A DNA stretch of 64,000 bases from an uncultured Hyphomonadaceae bacterium (GTDB lineage Bacteria; Pseudomonadota; Alphaproteobacteria; Caulobacterales; Maricaulaceae), in the NCBI GenBank assembly GCA_913058335.1, contig CAJXPX010000010.1, positions 87,514-151,513 of the forward strand, written 5' to 3'. Every line of letters begins with the position of its first letter. The first letter of the stretch is position 1. The position numbers were made by a program, and so were the translations under genes. Below are positions 28,581 through 38,234 of the stretch, piece after piece. The notes beneath the pieces were generated by a model. It saw nothing but the letters and a program-made list of their open reading frames with translations. It did no database searches and was not told the DNA's origin.

Positions 28581-29655
28581 TCGCGTGGCTCAGATATCTA
28601 ATTTTCTGACAAACGCAGAGTGGGGAGCGGCGACTCGCGCCCCAATACAGGGAGATGCGTCTACGAGAAGTTATGAAAGGTTGGAGCTGAATGGACAAAA
28701 GGCTGTTTTAATGAATGCGCCCAAAGGGGCAGAATTACCAAGTGAGCCTGAGGGGGCGAGCGTAGAGGATCGGCAGTCGCTCGGTTATAATGCTTTGGCC
28801 CGGCTCGCTGGTCCGAATATGGAGAGCTTTGCCTGTCTGGCAAATGAGCTTAGTATTCGCGGATTTTCAGCGCCGCAAATTTTATCAGCAGATTTGGAAA
28901 AGGGATTTTTATTGCTGGAAGACTTTGGTGATCCGGTTTTTGCTAAAGTCATCGGCTTAGATACCTCCTTAGAAACGCCGCTATACGAGGCCGCGGTGGA
29001 TGCTCTTGCTGCAATATACCGATCAAGCTTCCCCTCTATTATGACGTTCAAGGATGTGAAATGGCGCGTAAGGGATTACGATACTGCGGCACTTTTGGCG
29101 GAGACGGATTTGTGCCTTGATTGGTATGCAAAGGATTTCGACCGTGAAATTTCGAAGGATATCCGAGAAGAGTTTTACGGTCTTTATGCGGAGAGTTTCA
29201 AATGTCTGACCGCTCACGCGCCAGGCTTGGCTCTCCGTGATTTTCACGCTGAAAACCTTTTCTGGCTACCCGAAAGAGCAGGCGTTGCGAATGTAGGTCT
29301 GATTGATTTTCAAGACGCTTTGTTCGTTCATCCAGCTTATGATTTGATGTCTCTGATTACAGATATTCGGAGGGATGTCTCGCCAGAGTTGAAGGATCAT
29401 TTAATTGGGCGGTTTTGCCAACAATCAGGCCTCAAGGATGATCTGGATTTCCGCGCCGCCTACGCGGTGATGAGCGTGCAGCGCGGCACCAAGCTCCTCG
29501 GGTTTCCTGTGCGAGCCGATCTGAAATTTGGCAAACCCCAATACAGGGCGCTTTTGCCGCGGGTAAAGCGCCACTTAAACGAAGATCTGAGACATACGGC
29601 GTTGGCCCCCATCAGGACTTGGTTCGATAAACATTTACCAGAGGCCTTAGCATGA
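28573..29655 (+). CDS. amgK: Cell-wall-recycling kinase AmgK (phosphotransferase family)
   Basis: A 360-residue aminoglycoside-phosphotransferase-like kinase from the ATG at 28573, which overlaps the tsaE stop by 8 bp (a TTG start 30 bp upstream is possible). Kinase-fold motifs are LALRDFHAENLFW (catalytic loop) and VGLIDFQDALF (metal loop). Next to murU it is best read as AmgK, the MurNAc/GlcNAc 1-kinase of the MurU recycling route that bypasses de novo UDP-MurNAc synthesis and confers fosfomycin tolerance in pseudomonads. Role assigned from the amgK-murU pairing. Confidence 0.88.
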   Translation: MSDRVAQISNFLTNAEWGAATRAPIQGDASTRSYERLELNGQKAVLMNAPKGAELPSEPEGASVEDRQSLGYNALARLAGPNMESFACLANELSIRGFSAPQILSADLEKGFLLLEDFGDPVFAKVIGLDTSLETPLYEAAVDALAAIYRSSFPSIMTFKDVKWRVRDYDTAALLAETDLCLDWYAKDFDREISKDIREEFYGLYAESFKCLTAHAPGLALRDFHAENLFWLPERAGVANVGLIDFQDALFVHPAYDLMSLITDIRRDVSPELKDHLIGRFCQQSGLKDDLDFRAAYAVMSVQRGTKLLGFPVRADLKFGKPQYRALLPRVKRHLNEDLRHTALAPIRTWFDKHLPEALA

Positions 29656-30389
29656 TAAAAACGGCAATGGTTTTAGCAGCCGGGCATGGCACAAGAATGC
29701 GCCCTCTCACAGATGACAGATCAAAGGCCATGATTGAGGTCGGCGGAAAACCGCTCATTGATCACATGCTGGATCGCCTGGCAGACGCCGGCGTAGAACG
29801 GGCTGTCGTGAATATACACGCCCATGCTGACCATCTCGAGGCCCATTTAAAAAAACGCACAAATGGGCCGGAGATAATAATCTCCGATGAGCGCGAGCAA
29901 TTGCTCGAAACCGGAGGCGGGGTCGTAAAAGCGCTGCCTTTACTCGGAAGTGATCCGATTTTTATCTGCAATATTGACGCTGTGTGGGCGGAATTCGAGC
30001 CTGTATTGAAGGCTCTGATGGCCGCTTGGGACCCGGCTCTAATGGACGAACTTCTTTTATTGGCGCGGCGTGATATGTCGCTTGGCCATGACGGCGCCGG
30101 AGACTTCGATCTTGCCGATACGGGGCATATTTCTCGGCGGTTGGGCGAAACGTCCAAATATTATTATTCGGGCGTTCAGATTTTTAAGCCTTCGCTCGCC
30201 AAATCCTTTCCGACGGAAAAGTTTTCGAGAAACAAGATTTGGGATGCGAGTTTAAAAACTTTTGGACTTTTCGGTTCAGTTATGCCGGCGTTTTGGATGC
30301 ATGTTGGTGACCCTAAATCTAAAAAGAGGGCTGAGGCTGTATTGGAGCAGGCGTCTAAAACAGAGGCCAATCTGAAGGGGACCGCGTAG
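29652..30389 (+). CDS. murU: N-acetylmuramate-1-phosphate uridylyltransferase MurU
   Basis: A 245-residue nucleotidyltransferase. The N-terminal signature MVLAAGHGTRMRPLTDDRSKAM is the nucleotide-binding loop, IDHMLDRLADAGVERAVVN follows, and the metal Asp is in FICNIDAVW. It overlaps amgK by an ATGA and is itself overlapped by addB. Together with AmgK it would turn recovered MurNAc into UDP-MurNAc. Members of the family can also act on glucose or mannose phosphates; the pairing favours MurU. Confidence 0.88.
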   Translation: MIKTAMVLAAGHGTRMRPLTDDRSKAMIEVGGKPLIDHMLDRLADAGVERAVVNIHAHADHLEAHLKKRTNGPEIIISDEREQLLETGGGVVKALPLLGSDPIFICNIDAVWAEFEPVLKALMAAWDPALMDELLLLARRDMSLGHDGAGDFDLADTGHISRRLGETSKYYYSGVQIFKPSLAKSFPTEKFSRNKIWDASLKTFGLFGSVMPAFWMHVGDPKSKKRAEAVLEQASKTEANLKGTA

Positions 30390-33300
30390 TGAGTTTGCAA
30401 GGCGTCTATAACATGCCTTCGGGCGTGCCCTTTTTACGCTCACTGGCAGAAGGGTTGATGAGGGAGTTTGGCGAGGAGTTATCGGAGGCGTTGATATTGC
30501 TACCAACTCGACGGGCCGTACGTGGATTGACGGACTTGTTCCTGCAGCACTCCCTGGAAAGAGGACAGGGCGTGATGCTTATGCCGAGATTGAACACTTT
30601 GGCGGATATAGACCCAAATGAGCCGCCCTTTGAGCCGAGTGATGTGGCAGGTCTCGTTCCGCAAGCGATTGACGGAACTCAGCGCCGATTTGAAATGGCC
30701 AAGATTGTTGAACGGTTTTATCGCCGCGCCTCTGATATGCCGCTGGATGCGGCAGCGGCGCTTGCTCTGGCGGATCCGCTTCTGACAATTTTAGATGATG
30801 CAGCCTCGGAAGAGACCCGGATTTCAGATATCGCTGAACTTTCAGAAATTCAGGCTTTTGCGGCGCAGCATTTTCAACATGCGGCCGAGCTATATAAAAT
30901 CATCCAGACTTATTGGCCGGAGCGCCTCAGAGAGTTGAACGCGCTGGAGCCAAAAGCCCGACAAGTGGAGGTATTGGATAAACTGACAGAGCAATGGCTG
31001 GCCAGTCCTCCAAATTATCCGATTATTATCGCGGGGTCGACGGGAACGCTGGGCGCGACAGCGCGATTGATGACCTGTGTCTCTCAATTGCCAAAAGGAG
31101 TTATAGTTCTGCCTGGGCTTGATAATAGCCCGGACCGCTCTTGGAACAATGTCGCCGAACAGCATCCGCAAAATTCGCTGAAAAACCTGTTAGGAGCGTT
31201 CGGTCTGGATCGAGGAGAGGTGGGTAATTGGCCGCATATTGGCGGCGTCGAGGAGCCGAAAAAACCGAAACTGGCGGCGCGGCGGTTGCTTTTAGCCGAG
31301 TCTCTTGTACCTGTCGATAATACAGCAGACTGGCTGGAGCGTATCGACACTATCCGACGCAATGCCCCCGAGACAGAACCCTTTGTCGATGCGATGAACG
31401 GCCTATCCGTTATAGAAGCGGCCAATGACGAAGAAGAAGCGCTCACCATAGCGTTGCTATTGCGCGAAACACTCGAAGTTCACGGGCAGACAGCCGCGCT
31501 TGTGACGCCGGATCAAGGACTGGCCCGGCGGGTTAAAGCGCGTCTGCGCCGATGGAAGGTAGATGTTGATATTTCGCAAGGCGAACCGTTGGAGGAAACC
31601 CGCCTAGGGGGCTTTTTAACGGCAATTGTTGATTTGCTTGTCGATCCGGATAGCCCGGTTGCGTTGGCAGTTTTGTTAAACCATCCTCTCACCTATTTGG
31701 GGCAAGATTACGGGGTCGCTAAAAGAGATTGGCAAAAACTTGAAAAACGTCTTTTTCGAGGGGTTAGGCCGGATTCTGAACGCCTGAAACAGAAGGACGA
31801 AACCCAACTTATTGAACGCCTTCATTCGACTTTAAAACCTTTACTGGATTTGGGCGAAAGTGCATCCGCGGAGCTCTGGGCAAAGAAATTAAGAGACGTT
31901 GCGATAGAAATTGCATCCTCTCAAGAATTGGATGGATCGGAGCGATTAAACGATTTGATAGGTGGTCGTGAGGGAGAGGCAATTCTACAATCCCTGATCG
32001 ATTTTGGCTATAATTTGCCGGACATTACGCCGTCCGGATTGTCCCGCCTGCTAGCGGTTCTTATGCGGGGTAAAGTGGTGCGTCCGCCCTTCGGAACGCA
32101 TCCGAGATTGTCAATTTTGGGGCCATTAGAAGCGCGAATGCTCAGCGCAGACCGGATAATACTTGGTGGATTAAATGAGGGTATTTGGCCTGCTACCCCA
32201 AAGGTGGAGCCGTTCCTGTCCCGGGCTATGCGGAAATCTGTCGGTCTCTCCCTGCCGGAAAAGCGTTTCGGCCTTTCTGCACATGACTTTGCCGAGTTAG
32301 CGGCAAATCCAAATGTCGTTCTTACTCGGGCCAAGCGCAGTGGCGGCAGCCCAATGGTGGCATCTCGTTGGCTCTGGCGGCTACAAACATTGCTACGCGG
32401 GGCATTGGGGCAGACGCGAGCAGAAGAATTACTCGGGGCGCAGGATTATTACCTCCGTTTGGCAGAAGCGCTTGATAATATTGACGCGGAAGATGTCTGT
32501 CCTGCTCAGGAACCAAAACCTGCGCCGCCTGTCGAAGATCGATGGGCTTTTGCCAAAGGACGGCGAGTGTCCATCACCCAGGTGAAAACTTGGATACGCG
32601 ATCCTTATTCAATCTTTGCCAAACATACGCTAGGTTTGAAATCACTCGATCCGCTTGACGCTTCTTTAGGGGCTGGCGACTTTGGGACAGCCATTCATGA
32701 TGGTTTGGAACAATTTCTTCGCGCGCATAAAAGTGATTGGTCGGAGCAAGGAGAGAGCAAGCTGATTAAGTTTCTGGAGCAAGCTTTTGAGCAGCGCGGC
32801 TATGCCGATTTTGAAATCGCAAAAGAAAAGCGTCGGTTCAAAGCAATTTCGACTGAATTTTTAAATTGGCTTCGAGAAAGACAGAAAGACGGATTTGATG
32901 TCTGGGCCATAGAGTGTGAGGCGGAACATTATATCAAAGAACTGGATTTTACGCTGAGCGGCAAGGCCGATTTAATAGAACGGCGCCCTGAAGGCTACGG
33001 CGTCATAGATTACAAAACGGGCGCGCCGCCAACGGTGAAAGTCGTCAAAGCCGGTTTTGATCCTCAGTTGCCGCTTAGTGCGTGGCTCTTAGGAGAAGGT
33101 GGTTTTAAAGGTGTCGATAAAGGTCAGACAGTGCAGCTTGGATATGTTCGTATAAAAGGGTCAAATGATGACTTTTCGTATCAGACATTGACTGCGCCGG
33201 AGAATAATAAAGGCCTTTCCGCTGAAGATTATGCAAATGAGGCAATAGAAGTTTTGGAAAAGCTTGTCCGGGCTTATGACGCGCCAATGACGGCCTATTA

Positions 33301-33400
33301 CTCTCAGCCGCGCGTGCAATTTACCCATGATTACGGCGAGTTCGATGACTTGGCCCGGCGCGGCGAATGGGCGTCACTCGGCCGGGATTACAGCGCATGA
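30389..33400 (+). CDS. addB: Double-strand break repair protein AddB
   Basis: A 1003-residue alphaproteobacterial AddB. It starts with GTG sharing one base with the murU stop. The N-terminal helicase-like half lacks a usable Walker motif (LILLPTRRAVRGL), as in other alphaproteobacterial AddB. The C-terminal PD-(D/E)XK nuclease shows FTLSGKADLIERRPEG then YGVIDYKTGAPPT. With AddA it resects DNA ends for RecA. It overlaps addA by ATGA, so the two subunits are made together in equal amounts. Confidence 0.95.
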   Translation: MSLQGVYNMPSGVPFLRSLAEGLMREFGEELSEALILLPTRRAVRGLTDLFLQHSLERGQGVMLMPRLNTLADIDPNEPPFEPSDVAGLVPQAIDGTQRRFEMAKIVERFYRRASDMPLDAAAALALADPLLTILDDAASEETRISDIAELSEIQAFAAQHFQHAAELYKIIQTYWPERLRELNALEPKARQVEVLDKLTEQWLASPPNYPIIIAGSTGTLGATARLMTCVSQLPKGVIVLPGLDNSPDRSWNNVAEQHPQNSLKNLLGAFGLDRGEVGNWPHIGGVEEPKKPKLAARRLLLAESLVPVDNTADWLERIDTIRRNAPETEPFVDAMNGLSVIEAANDEEEALTIALLLRETLEVHGQTAALVTPDQGLARRVKARLRRWKVDVDISQGEPLEETRLGGFLTAIVDLLVDPDSPVALAVLLNHPLTYLGQDYGVAKRDWQKLEKRLFRGVRPDSERLKQKDETQLIERLHSTLKPLLDLGESASAELWAKKLRDVAIEIASSQELDGSERLNDLIGGREGEAILQSLIDFGYNLPDITPSGLSRLLAVLMRGKVVRPPFGTHPRLSILGPLEARMLSADRIILGGLNEGIWPATPKVEPFLSRAMRKSVGLSLPEKRFGLSAHDFAELAANPNVVLTRAKRSGGSPMVASRWLWRLQTLLRGALGQTRAEELLGAQDYYLRLAEALDNIDAEDVCPAQEPKPAPPVEDRWAFAKGRRVSITQVKTWIRDPYSIFAKHTLGLKSLDPLDASLGAGDFGTAIHDGLEQFLRAHKSDWSEQGESKLIKFLEQAFEQRGYADFEIAKEKRRFKAISTEFLNWLRERQKDGFDVWAIECEAEHYIKELDFTLSGKADLIERRPEGYGVIDYKTGAPPTVKVVKAGFDPQLPLSAWLLGEGGFKGVDKGQTVQLGYVRIKGSNDDFSYQTLTAPENNKGLSAEDYANEAIEVLEKLVRAYDAPMTAYYSQPRVQFTHDYGEFDDLARRGEWASLGRDYSA

Positions 33401-36400
33401 GCATAGCTTACGAAAGAGCCGTTACCGCTCAGTCCGATGCGGCAGATCCACGCCATACACGCATGGTCTCGGCAAATGCCGGATCGGGAAAAACACGGGT
33501 TCTGGTTGATCGTGTGTCCCGGATATTGTTGCAGGGTGTTGAGCCTGAAAAAATACTTTGCTTAACCTATACCAAAGCTGCCGCGACCGAAATGCAGGAC
33601 CGCCTTTATGACAAGCTGGGTGACTGGTCGATTATGGGAGAAGAGGCGTTGAAAGCGGAGCTGGAAAAGCTGACCGGTTCCGGCGTGCACCAGATAGGGA
33701 AAGCTCGAAATCTGTTTGCGAAAGCGTTGGAGACACCCGAAGGGCTGAAGGTCCAGACCATTCACGCTTTTTGCGAGCGGCTCCTCTCGCGCTTTCCGAT
33801 TGAAGCGGGAATCATGCCGGGTTTCGAGCCGATAGAAGAGGTAGAGATCGCGCAGCTTTCCCAAGAGGTGCGCGAGCAGATTTTGAAAAACGCCATGGCG
33901 GAGCCGGGCGGAGAGATCAATCAGGCCTTGCAAACTCTAAGCGTAAAAATGGCAGATCAGACCCTAGAGGGGCTGTTTACATGGATGAGCCATTCTGCGG
34001 AGAAAATTAAACGCTGGGAAGACGCCGGGGGAGTCCAGAGCCTCGCAGAGGTTTTGGACCTTGACTCTTCACAAACAAAACAGAGCTTGGCAACGAAGTT
34101 TTGGCAGGAAACGGATGAAGAGGTCCTGAAAGAAGCTATTCCAATATTAGACAGCGGTCTGCTCACCGATCAAAAAGCTGCGGCGCGTATCACGGAAAGT
34201 CTCGCGATTTCTGACCCACTCGAAGCGTTCTATCATTATTCGCAGGTTTATCTAACCACCCAAAATACGCTTCGAAAATCTCCTGTGACTAAAAAGACAA
34301 TGGAGGCAACGCAAGATTATTTCGCGTCGGACGGCGCAGAGGCTGACAGGGTTTTAGCCATGTTGGACAAGTTAAATGCGGCCGATATATTGTCGCTAAC
34401 ACACGCCGTTTATACGCTCGCAAAGCCCTACCGTTCACTTTACGCTCAGGCTAAGCGCAAACGTCGCGGTCTGGACTTTAATGACCAAATTCTGCTTGTC
34501 AGGGACTTGTTGAGCCGAAAAGACGTCTCAGATTGGGTGCGTTATAAACTTGATGGCGGGATAGAGCATATCTTGCTTGATGAGGCGCAAGACACCTCGC
34601 CAGAACAATGGGATATCATTAACAGCCTTTCGGAAGCGTTTATTCAAGACAATCCTGACCGGGACGCGAAAAGGCCTCGGACGCTATTTGCCGTTGGGGA
34701 TGAGAAGCAATCTATTTACGGATTCCAAGGCGCAAAGCCTGAACAGTTTCTAGACGAAATCAGACTTCGCCTGACGGGGGAGGCTAAACAGGTTCGTATG
34801 GCGATGTCGTTCCGTTCGGCTCAGACTGTGCTGGATGTAGTTGACGCCTTTTTGCACGCGCAAGAAGGACGGCAAGCTATGTTTGATGCCGAGTTCCCAC
34901 CCGGTGCGGATATCGAAAATCATGCGGCGTTCCGGAAAGATCAAGGTCAAGTCGAGCTCTGGCCACTCTCGATGAAGCCAGAAAAAGGTGAAGACAAAGC
35001 GCCTTGGGATACGACACCTGTCGACGAAATGAGAGATAGCGATGAACGCGAAGTTCTCGCGCGGGATATGGCTATAAAAATCCGGGAATGGCTAGATGAG
35101 GGCGAGCCAATTTATGACCGAGATGAAAACCTTGTTCGTCCTATGCAAGCAGGAGATATCCTCATCCTCGTCAGGACCCGGGGGGGCGGCAGTAATTCTC
35201 TTTATGACGCAATTATTCGTCACCTTAAACGACAGTCCATTCCGCTGGCCGGAGCAGATAGGCTTAAACTCGCCGACGCCATGATCGTCAGAGACCTTTT
35301 GGCTCTCTCACGCTTTACGCTTTTACCGAGCGATGACTTATCATTGGCAGAGGTGCTGAAAGGCCCGATTTTTGGGCTCGATGATATGGAGCTATTAGAT
35401 CTGGCAAAAGGCCGCGGAAAACAGAGCCTCTGGTCTTCTGTTAGATCACGAGACGAGGCGCTCGCCGGGATGCTCAATCACATTATTTACCTGGCCGGAG
35501 AGCTTTCCCCCTATGAATTTTATACGGCAATTTTGGATTATGTAGACGAAAAAGGGGAGAGCCTTCGGAAGAAATTTTTCAAGCGTTTGGGATTGGAGTC
35601 GCGCGAGGCCTTGGACGTATTTTTGACGCGCGCCATGGATCACCAACAAAAAGGCGTCCCGAGCCTGCAATATTTTGTGCGCGCTTTTGACGAGGATGAC
35701 GCCGATGTGAAACGCGATATGGACGCTGCTAAAGGACTGGTGCGGGTTATGACCGTGCATGGCGCGAAAGGTCTGGAAGCGCCCGTCGTCATACTCCCCG
35801 ACACGACCCAAACCCCGAAATTCAAAGATAGTTTTATTTCCTTGGGGCAAGGTTTCTATCTCAAGCCGTCTCAAAATGATCTACCAATAGCTTTAGAGCC
35901 AAGCTTCAATGCTGCCAAAGCCAAGCAAGCGCAAGAACAGCTTCGTCTGCTATATGTGGCGCTCACCCGCGCCGAGAGTCGATTGGTTATATGCGGTTTC
36001 CAAAGCGGCCGAAGCACAGATAAGCCGATTGAAGACGGCTCATGGTATGACTGGATGAGCCGGGTATTCGGCGGATTAGACACAAAGGCTATTAAGACGC
36101 CATTTGGGGAAGGGAAAATGTTTGGAGGGCCTCCAGTTGCGGCGCAATCTATTGATAAATTACCGCCTGAAAAAGCTATAACAATTCCCCTTTGGGCGTT
36201 GCAGCCCGCCGCTGAGGAAGAACGTGTCCGCAAACGCCTTAGCCCCTCACATTTACTTGCCACGGCAGAGACGAATAGAGTTGATTTAAAAATGACGGCA
36301 GGAGTATCTCCAAGGCTGCGCGGTATCCTCATTCATCAACTTTTGGAAGTCTTACCGAATTATTCGGAAGAGAACCGGGCCTTAAAAGCAAATGCTATTT

Positions 36401-36861
36401 TGTCTGGCTATGATCGTTTGACCGAGGACGAGAAATCCGAAATTGTATCGGAAGTTTTACCTGTTCTAAATGCGTCTGAATTTGCATTTCTCTGGGCGCC
36501 TGACAGCCGGGCAGAAGTTAATCTGGCTGGGCAAATCTCAATTGAAAGTGAGAGCTTGAACTTTAGCGCCCAGATTGACCGTCTCTGTGTGCAGGACGAC
36601 CGGGTACTTATTATCGATTATAAATCCAACCGTCATATACCACAATCCCAAGATGAGATTGATCCTGTTTATATGGGGCAAATGGCAGCGTATCGTGAAC
36701 TTGCCCGCGCCCGTTTCAAAGGTAAAAAAATAGAATGTGCACTTCTCTGGACCGCCGGGCCGGAGTTAATGTGGCTGGACGAGGACAAACTTGATCACGC
36801 CTTGACGAAGATAGGGTCGCTTCCTACCTACGATGAAGACACAGATTTTCTTAGCCTTTAG
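33397..36861 (+). CDS. addA: Double-strand break repair helicase-nuclease AddA
   Basis: A 1154-residue SF1A helicase-nuclease from the ATG at 33397 (ATGA overlap with addB; an upstream start adds ten residues). Walker A is ANAGSGKTRVLVDR, motif II LDEAQDTSPEQW, motif III GDEKQSIYGFQGA, and motifs V/VI occur as VMTVHGAKGLEAPVV and LLYVALTRAE. The C-terminal nuclease is SAQIDRLCVQDD followed by LIIDYKSNRH. It is the motor and nuclease of AddAB recombination, replacing RecBCD in this lineage. trxA starts 11 bp after the stop. Confidence 0.97.
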   Translation: MSIAYERAVTAQSDAADPRHTRMVSANAGSGKTRVLVDRVSRILLQGVEPEKILCLTYTKAAATEMQDRLYDKLGDWSIMGEEALKAELEKLTGSGVHQIGKARNLFAKALETPEGLKVQTIHAFCERLLSRFPIEAGIMPGFEPIEEVEIAQLSQEVREQILKNAMAEPGGEINQALQTLSVKMADQTLEGLFTWMSHSAEKIKRWEDAGGVQSLAEVLDLDSSQTKQSLATKFWQETDEEVLKEAIPILDSGLLTDQKAAARITESLAISDPLEAFYHYSQVYLTTQNTLRKSPVTKKTMEATQDYFASDGAEADRVLAMLDKLNAADILSLTHAVYTLAKPYRSLYAQAKRKRRGLDFNDQILLVRDLLSRKDVSDWVRYKLDGGIEHILLDEAQDTSPEQWDIINSLSEAFIQDNPDRDAKRPRTLFAVGDEKQSIYGFQGAKPEQFLDEIRLRLTGEAKQVRMAMSFRSAQTVLDVVDAFLHAQEGRQAMFDAEFPPGADIENHAAFRKDQGQVELWPLSMKPEKGEDKAPWDTTPVDEMRDSDEREVLARDMAIKIREWLDEGEPIYDRDENLVRPMQAGDILILVRTRGGGSNSLYDAIIRHLKRQSIPLAGADRLKLADAMIVRDLLALSRFTLLPSDDLSLAEVLKGPIFGLDDMELLDLAKGRGKQSLWSSVRSRDEALAGMLNHIIYLAGELSPYEFYTAILDYVDEKGESLRKKFFKRLGLESREALDVFLTRAMDHQQKGVPSLQYFVRAFDEDDADVKRDMDAAKGLVRVMTVHGAKGLEAPVVILPDTTQTPKFKDSFISLGQGFYLKPSQNDLPIALEPSFNAAKAKQAQEQLRLLYVALTRAESRLVICGFQSGRSTDKPIEDGSWYDWMSRVFGGLDTKAIKTPFGEGKMFGGPPVAAQSIDKLPPEKAITIPLWALQPAAEEERVRKRLSPSHLLATAETNRVDLKMTAGVSPRLRGILIHQLLEVLPNYSEENRALKANAILSGYDRLTEDEKSEIVSEVLPVLNASEFAFLWAPDSRAEVNLAGQISIESESLNFSAQIDRLCVQDDRVLIIDYKSNRHIPQSQDEIDPVYMGQMAAYRELARARFKGKKIECALLWTAGPELMWLDEDKLDHALTKIGSLPTYDEDTDFLSL

Positions 36862-36872
36862 GAGTATTGCTC

Positions 36873-37193
36873 ATGGCCACCGTAAAAGTATCCGATTCAA
36901 GTTTTAAAGCCGATGTCATTGATGCCAAACAGCCCGTTCTGGTTGATTTTTGGGCTGAATGGTGCGGCCCCTGTAAGCAGATCGGCCCCGCTCTGGAGCA
37001 AATCTCAGATGATATGGGGGACAAAATCAAAATTGCGAAAGTAAATATTGATGATGATCCTGAGACACCTGCTAAATTTCATGTGCGCGGCATTCCGACC
37101 CTGATGATTTTCAAAGACGGACAAGTCGTTGCGACAAAAGTCGGCGCTATGACAAAGACAAAACTTCAGGAATGGGTGTCTGAGCACGCCTAA
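36873..37193 (+). CDS. trxA: Thioredoxin
   Basis: A 106-residue thioredoxin from ATG 36873; AGGAG eight bases upstream makes this start better than the in-frame TTG at 36867. Active site VDFWAEWCGPCKQIGP, cis-Pro in RGIPTLMIFK. Cytosolic dithiol reductant. It closes the tsaE-to-trxA block and is followed by a terminator-like hairpin. Confidence 0.97.
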   Translation: MATVKVSDSSFKADVIDAKQPVLVDFWAEWCGPCKQIGPALEQISDDMGDKIKIAKVNIDDDPETPAKFHVRGIPTLMIFKDGQVVATKVGAMTKTKLQEWVSEHA

Positions 37194-37218
37194 ATTTCGA
37201 GTTTATAGAATTTTTAAG

Positions 37219-37247
37219 AGCCTCCGGTTTCCGTCGGGGGCTTTTTT
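37219..37247 (+). terminator. Terminator after trxA
   Basis: A GC-rich imperfect hairpin (AGCCTCCGG ... TCGGGGGCT) is followed by seven T residues, 25 bp after the trxA stop. Confidence 0.8.
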
Positions 37248-37326
37248 TATACACGCTTCATTTGAAGCATATGGAAGGGAACGTTTGAAGAGCCGCTCCG
37301 TTGATATAGGCAAAGGAGAGAATATT

Positions 37327-37653
37327 ATGCCTGATTCAGATTTGAACGTCATGGCCGTTGATACGGCGATTGATTCCGATGGTTACGCGCCTGGCATTGC
37401 CCAGCCCATAACACTGGACGAAATTACAGATATTTATATGGCCGAAGGGCCTAAAGAAGAGCGCCTCGCACAATTGCGTGATATTCGCCAAGAAATGGTC
37501 GCCCGAAATAATGCGGATAGCGAAGCAGGTTTTGGTGAGCTCATTACCGAGATTGATAGAGGGATTGATTATTTGAACAGCAGCGCGGAAGGTACGGCAG
37601 CGCCTGCCTCTCTTGAGAATAAAGACACAGCTGTCGATCCTGACAATCTCTAA
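37327..37653 (+). CDS. Acidic soluble protein, unknown function
   Basis: A 108-residue acidic protein from the ATG at 37327, preceded by AAAGGAGAG; an upstream TTG would add 14 residues. It has a helical centre (ITLDEITDIYMAEGPKEERL ... LRDIRQEMVARNN) and disordered-looking ends rich in Asp, Ala and Ser. No signal peptide or membrane segment. I do not recognise a family. It sits alone between the trxA terminator and a redoxin gene and is probably a single transcript. Confidence 0.7.
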   Translation: MPDSDLNVMAVDTAIDSDGYAPGIAQPITLDEITDIYMAEGPKEERLAQLRDIRQEMVARNNADSEAGFGELITEIDRGIDYLNSSAEGTAAPASLENKDTAVDPDNL

Positions 37654-37699
37654 TCTACAAACTATTTGATTTAATCCGTAAACAAAAAGCGAAACTTTT

Positions 37700-38224
37700 A
37701 TGCCTCAACTTTTAAATCCCAAAAGTAAATTGCCAACCTTGGAAGTTCCTTTGGTCGAGGGCGGTCAATTCGTTCTGGCTGATACCCATCCGGAATATTT
37801 TCAACTTGTTGTAATTTATCGCGGCGTTCACTGCCCAAAATGTAAAGCTCAGCTAAAAGAAATTGATGCCAAAGTGGCAGACATTCGTGCAGACGGTATG
37901 GATGTGGTTGCGATTTCAATGGACAATGAAGAGCGCGCTAAAAAAGCAGTTAAAGAGTGGGAACTCGAAAATCTTCCAATTGGATATGATTTGTCTCTAT
38001 TGACGGCAAAAGAACTCGGACTGTTCTTGTCCGATAGTATATCCGACAAAGAACCGAAAATATTTGCGGAACCTGCCTTATTCGTTGTGAAGCCTGATGG
38101 GGCTCTTTATGCGGAATTTGTTCAAAACACACCCTTTGGGCGTCCCGCTTTGGACGAAGTTCTGTCTGGTATGAAGTACGCCGCCGAGAACGATTATCCG
38201 ACGCGTGGAACATCAGTCGCATAA
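37700..38224 (+). CDS. Peroxiredoxin-like (AhpC/TSA) redoxin with CxxC
   Basis: A 174-residue thioredoxin-fold protein of the AhpC/TSA-like family. The motif VIYRGVHCPKCKAQLKEID puts Cys45 and Cys48 at the active site, and DVVAISMDNEERAKKAV is the characteristic next strand/helix. Peroxiredoxins normally have one peroxidatic Cys in PxxxTxxC; the CPKC pair suggests a thiol-disulfide or atypical peroxidase role. No signal peptide, so cytosolic. Convergent with folC across 10 bp. Confidence 0.82.
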   Translation: MPQLLNPKSKLPTLEVPLVEGGQFVLADTHPEYFQLVVIYRGVHCPKCKAQLKEIDAKVADIRADGMDVVAISMDNEERAKKAVKEWELENLPIGYDLSLLTAKELGLFLSDSISDKEPKIFAEPALFVVKPDGALYAEFVQNTPFGRPALDEVLSGMKYAAENDYPTRGTSVA

Positions 38225-38234
38225 ACAGAACGGC

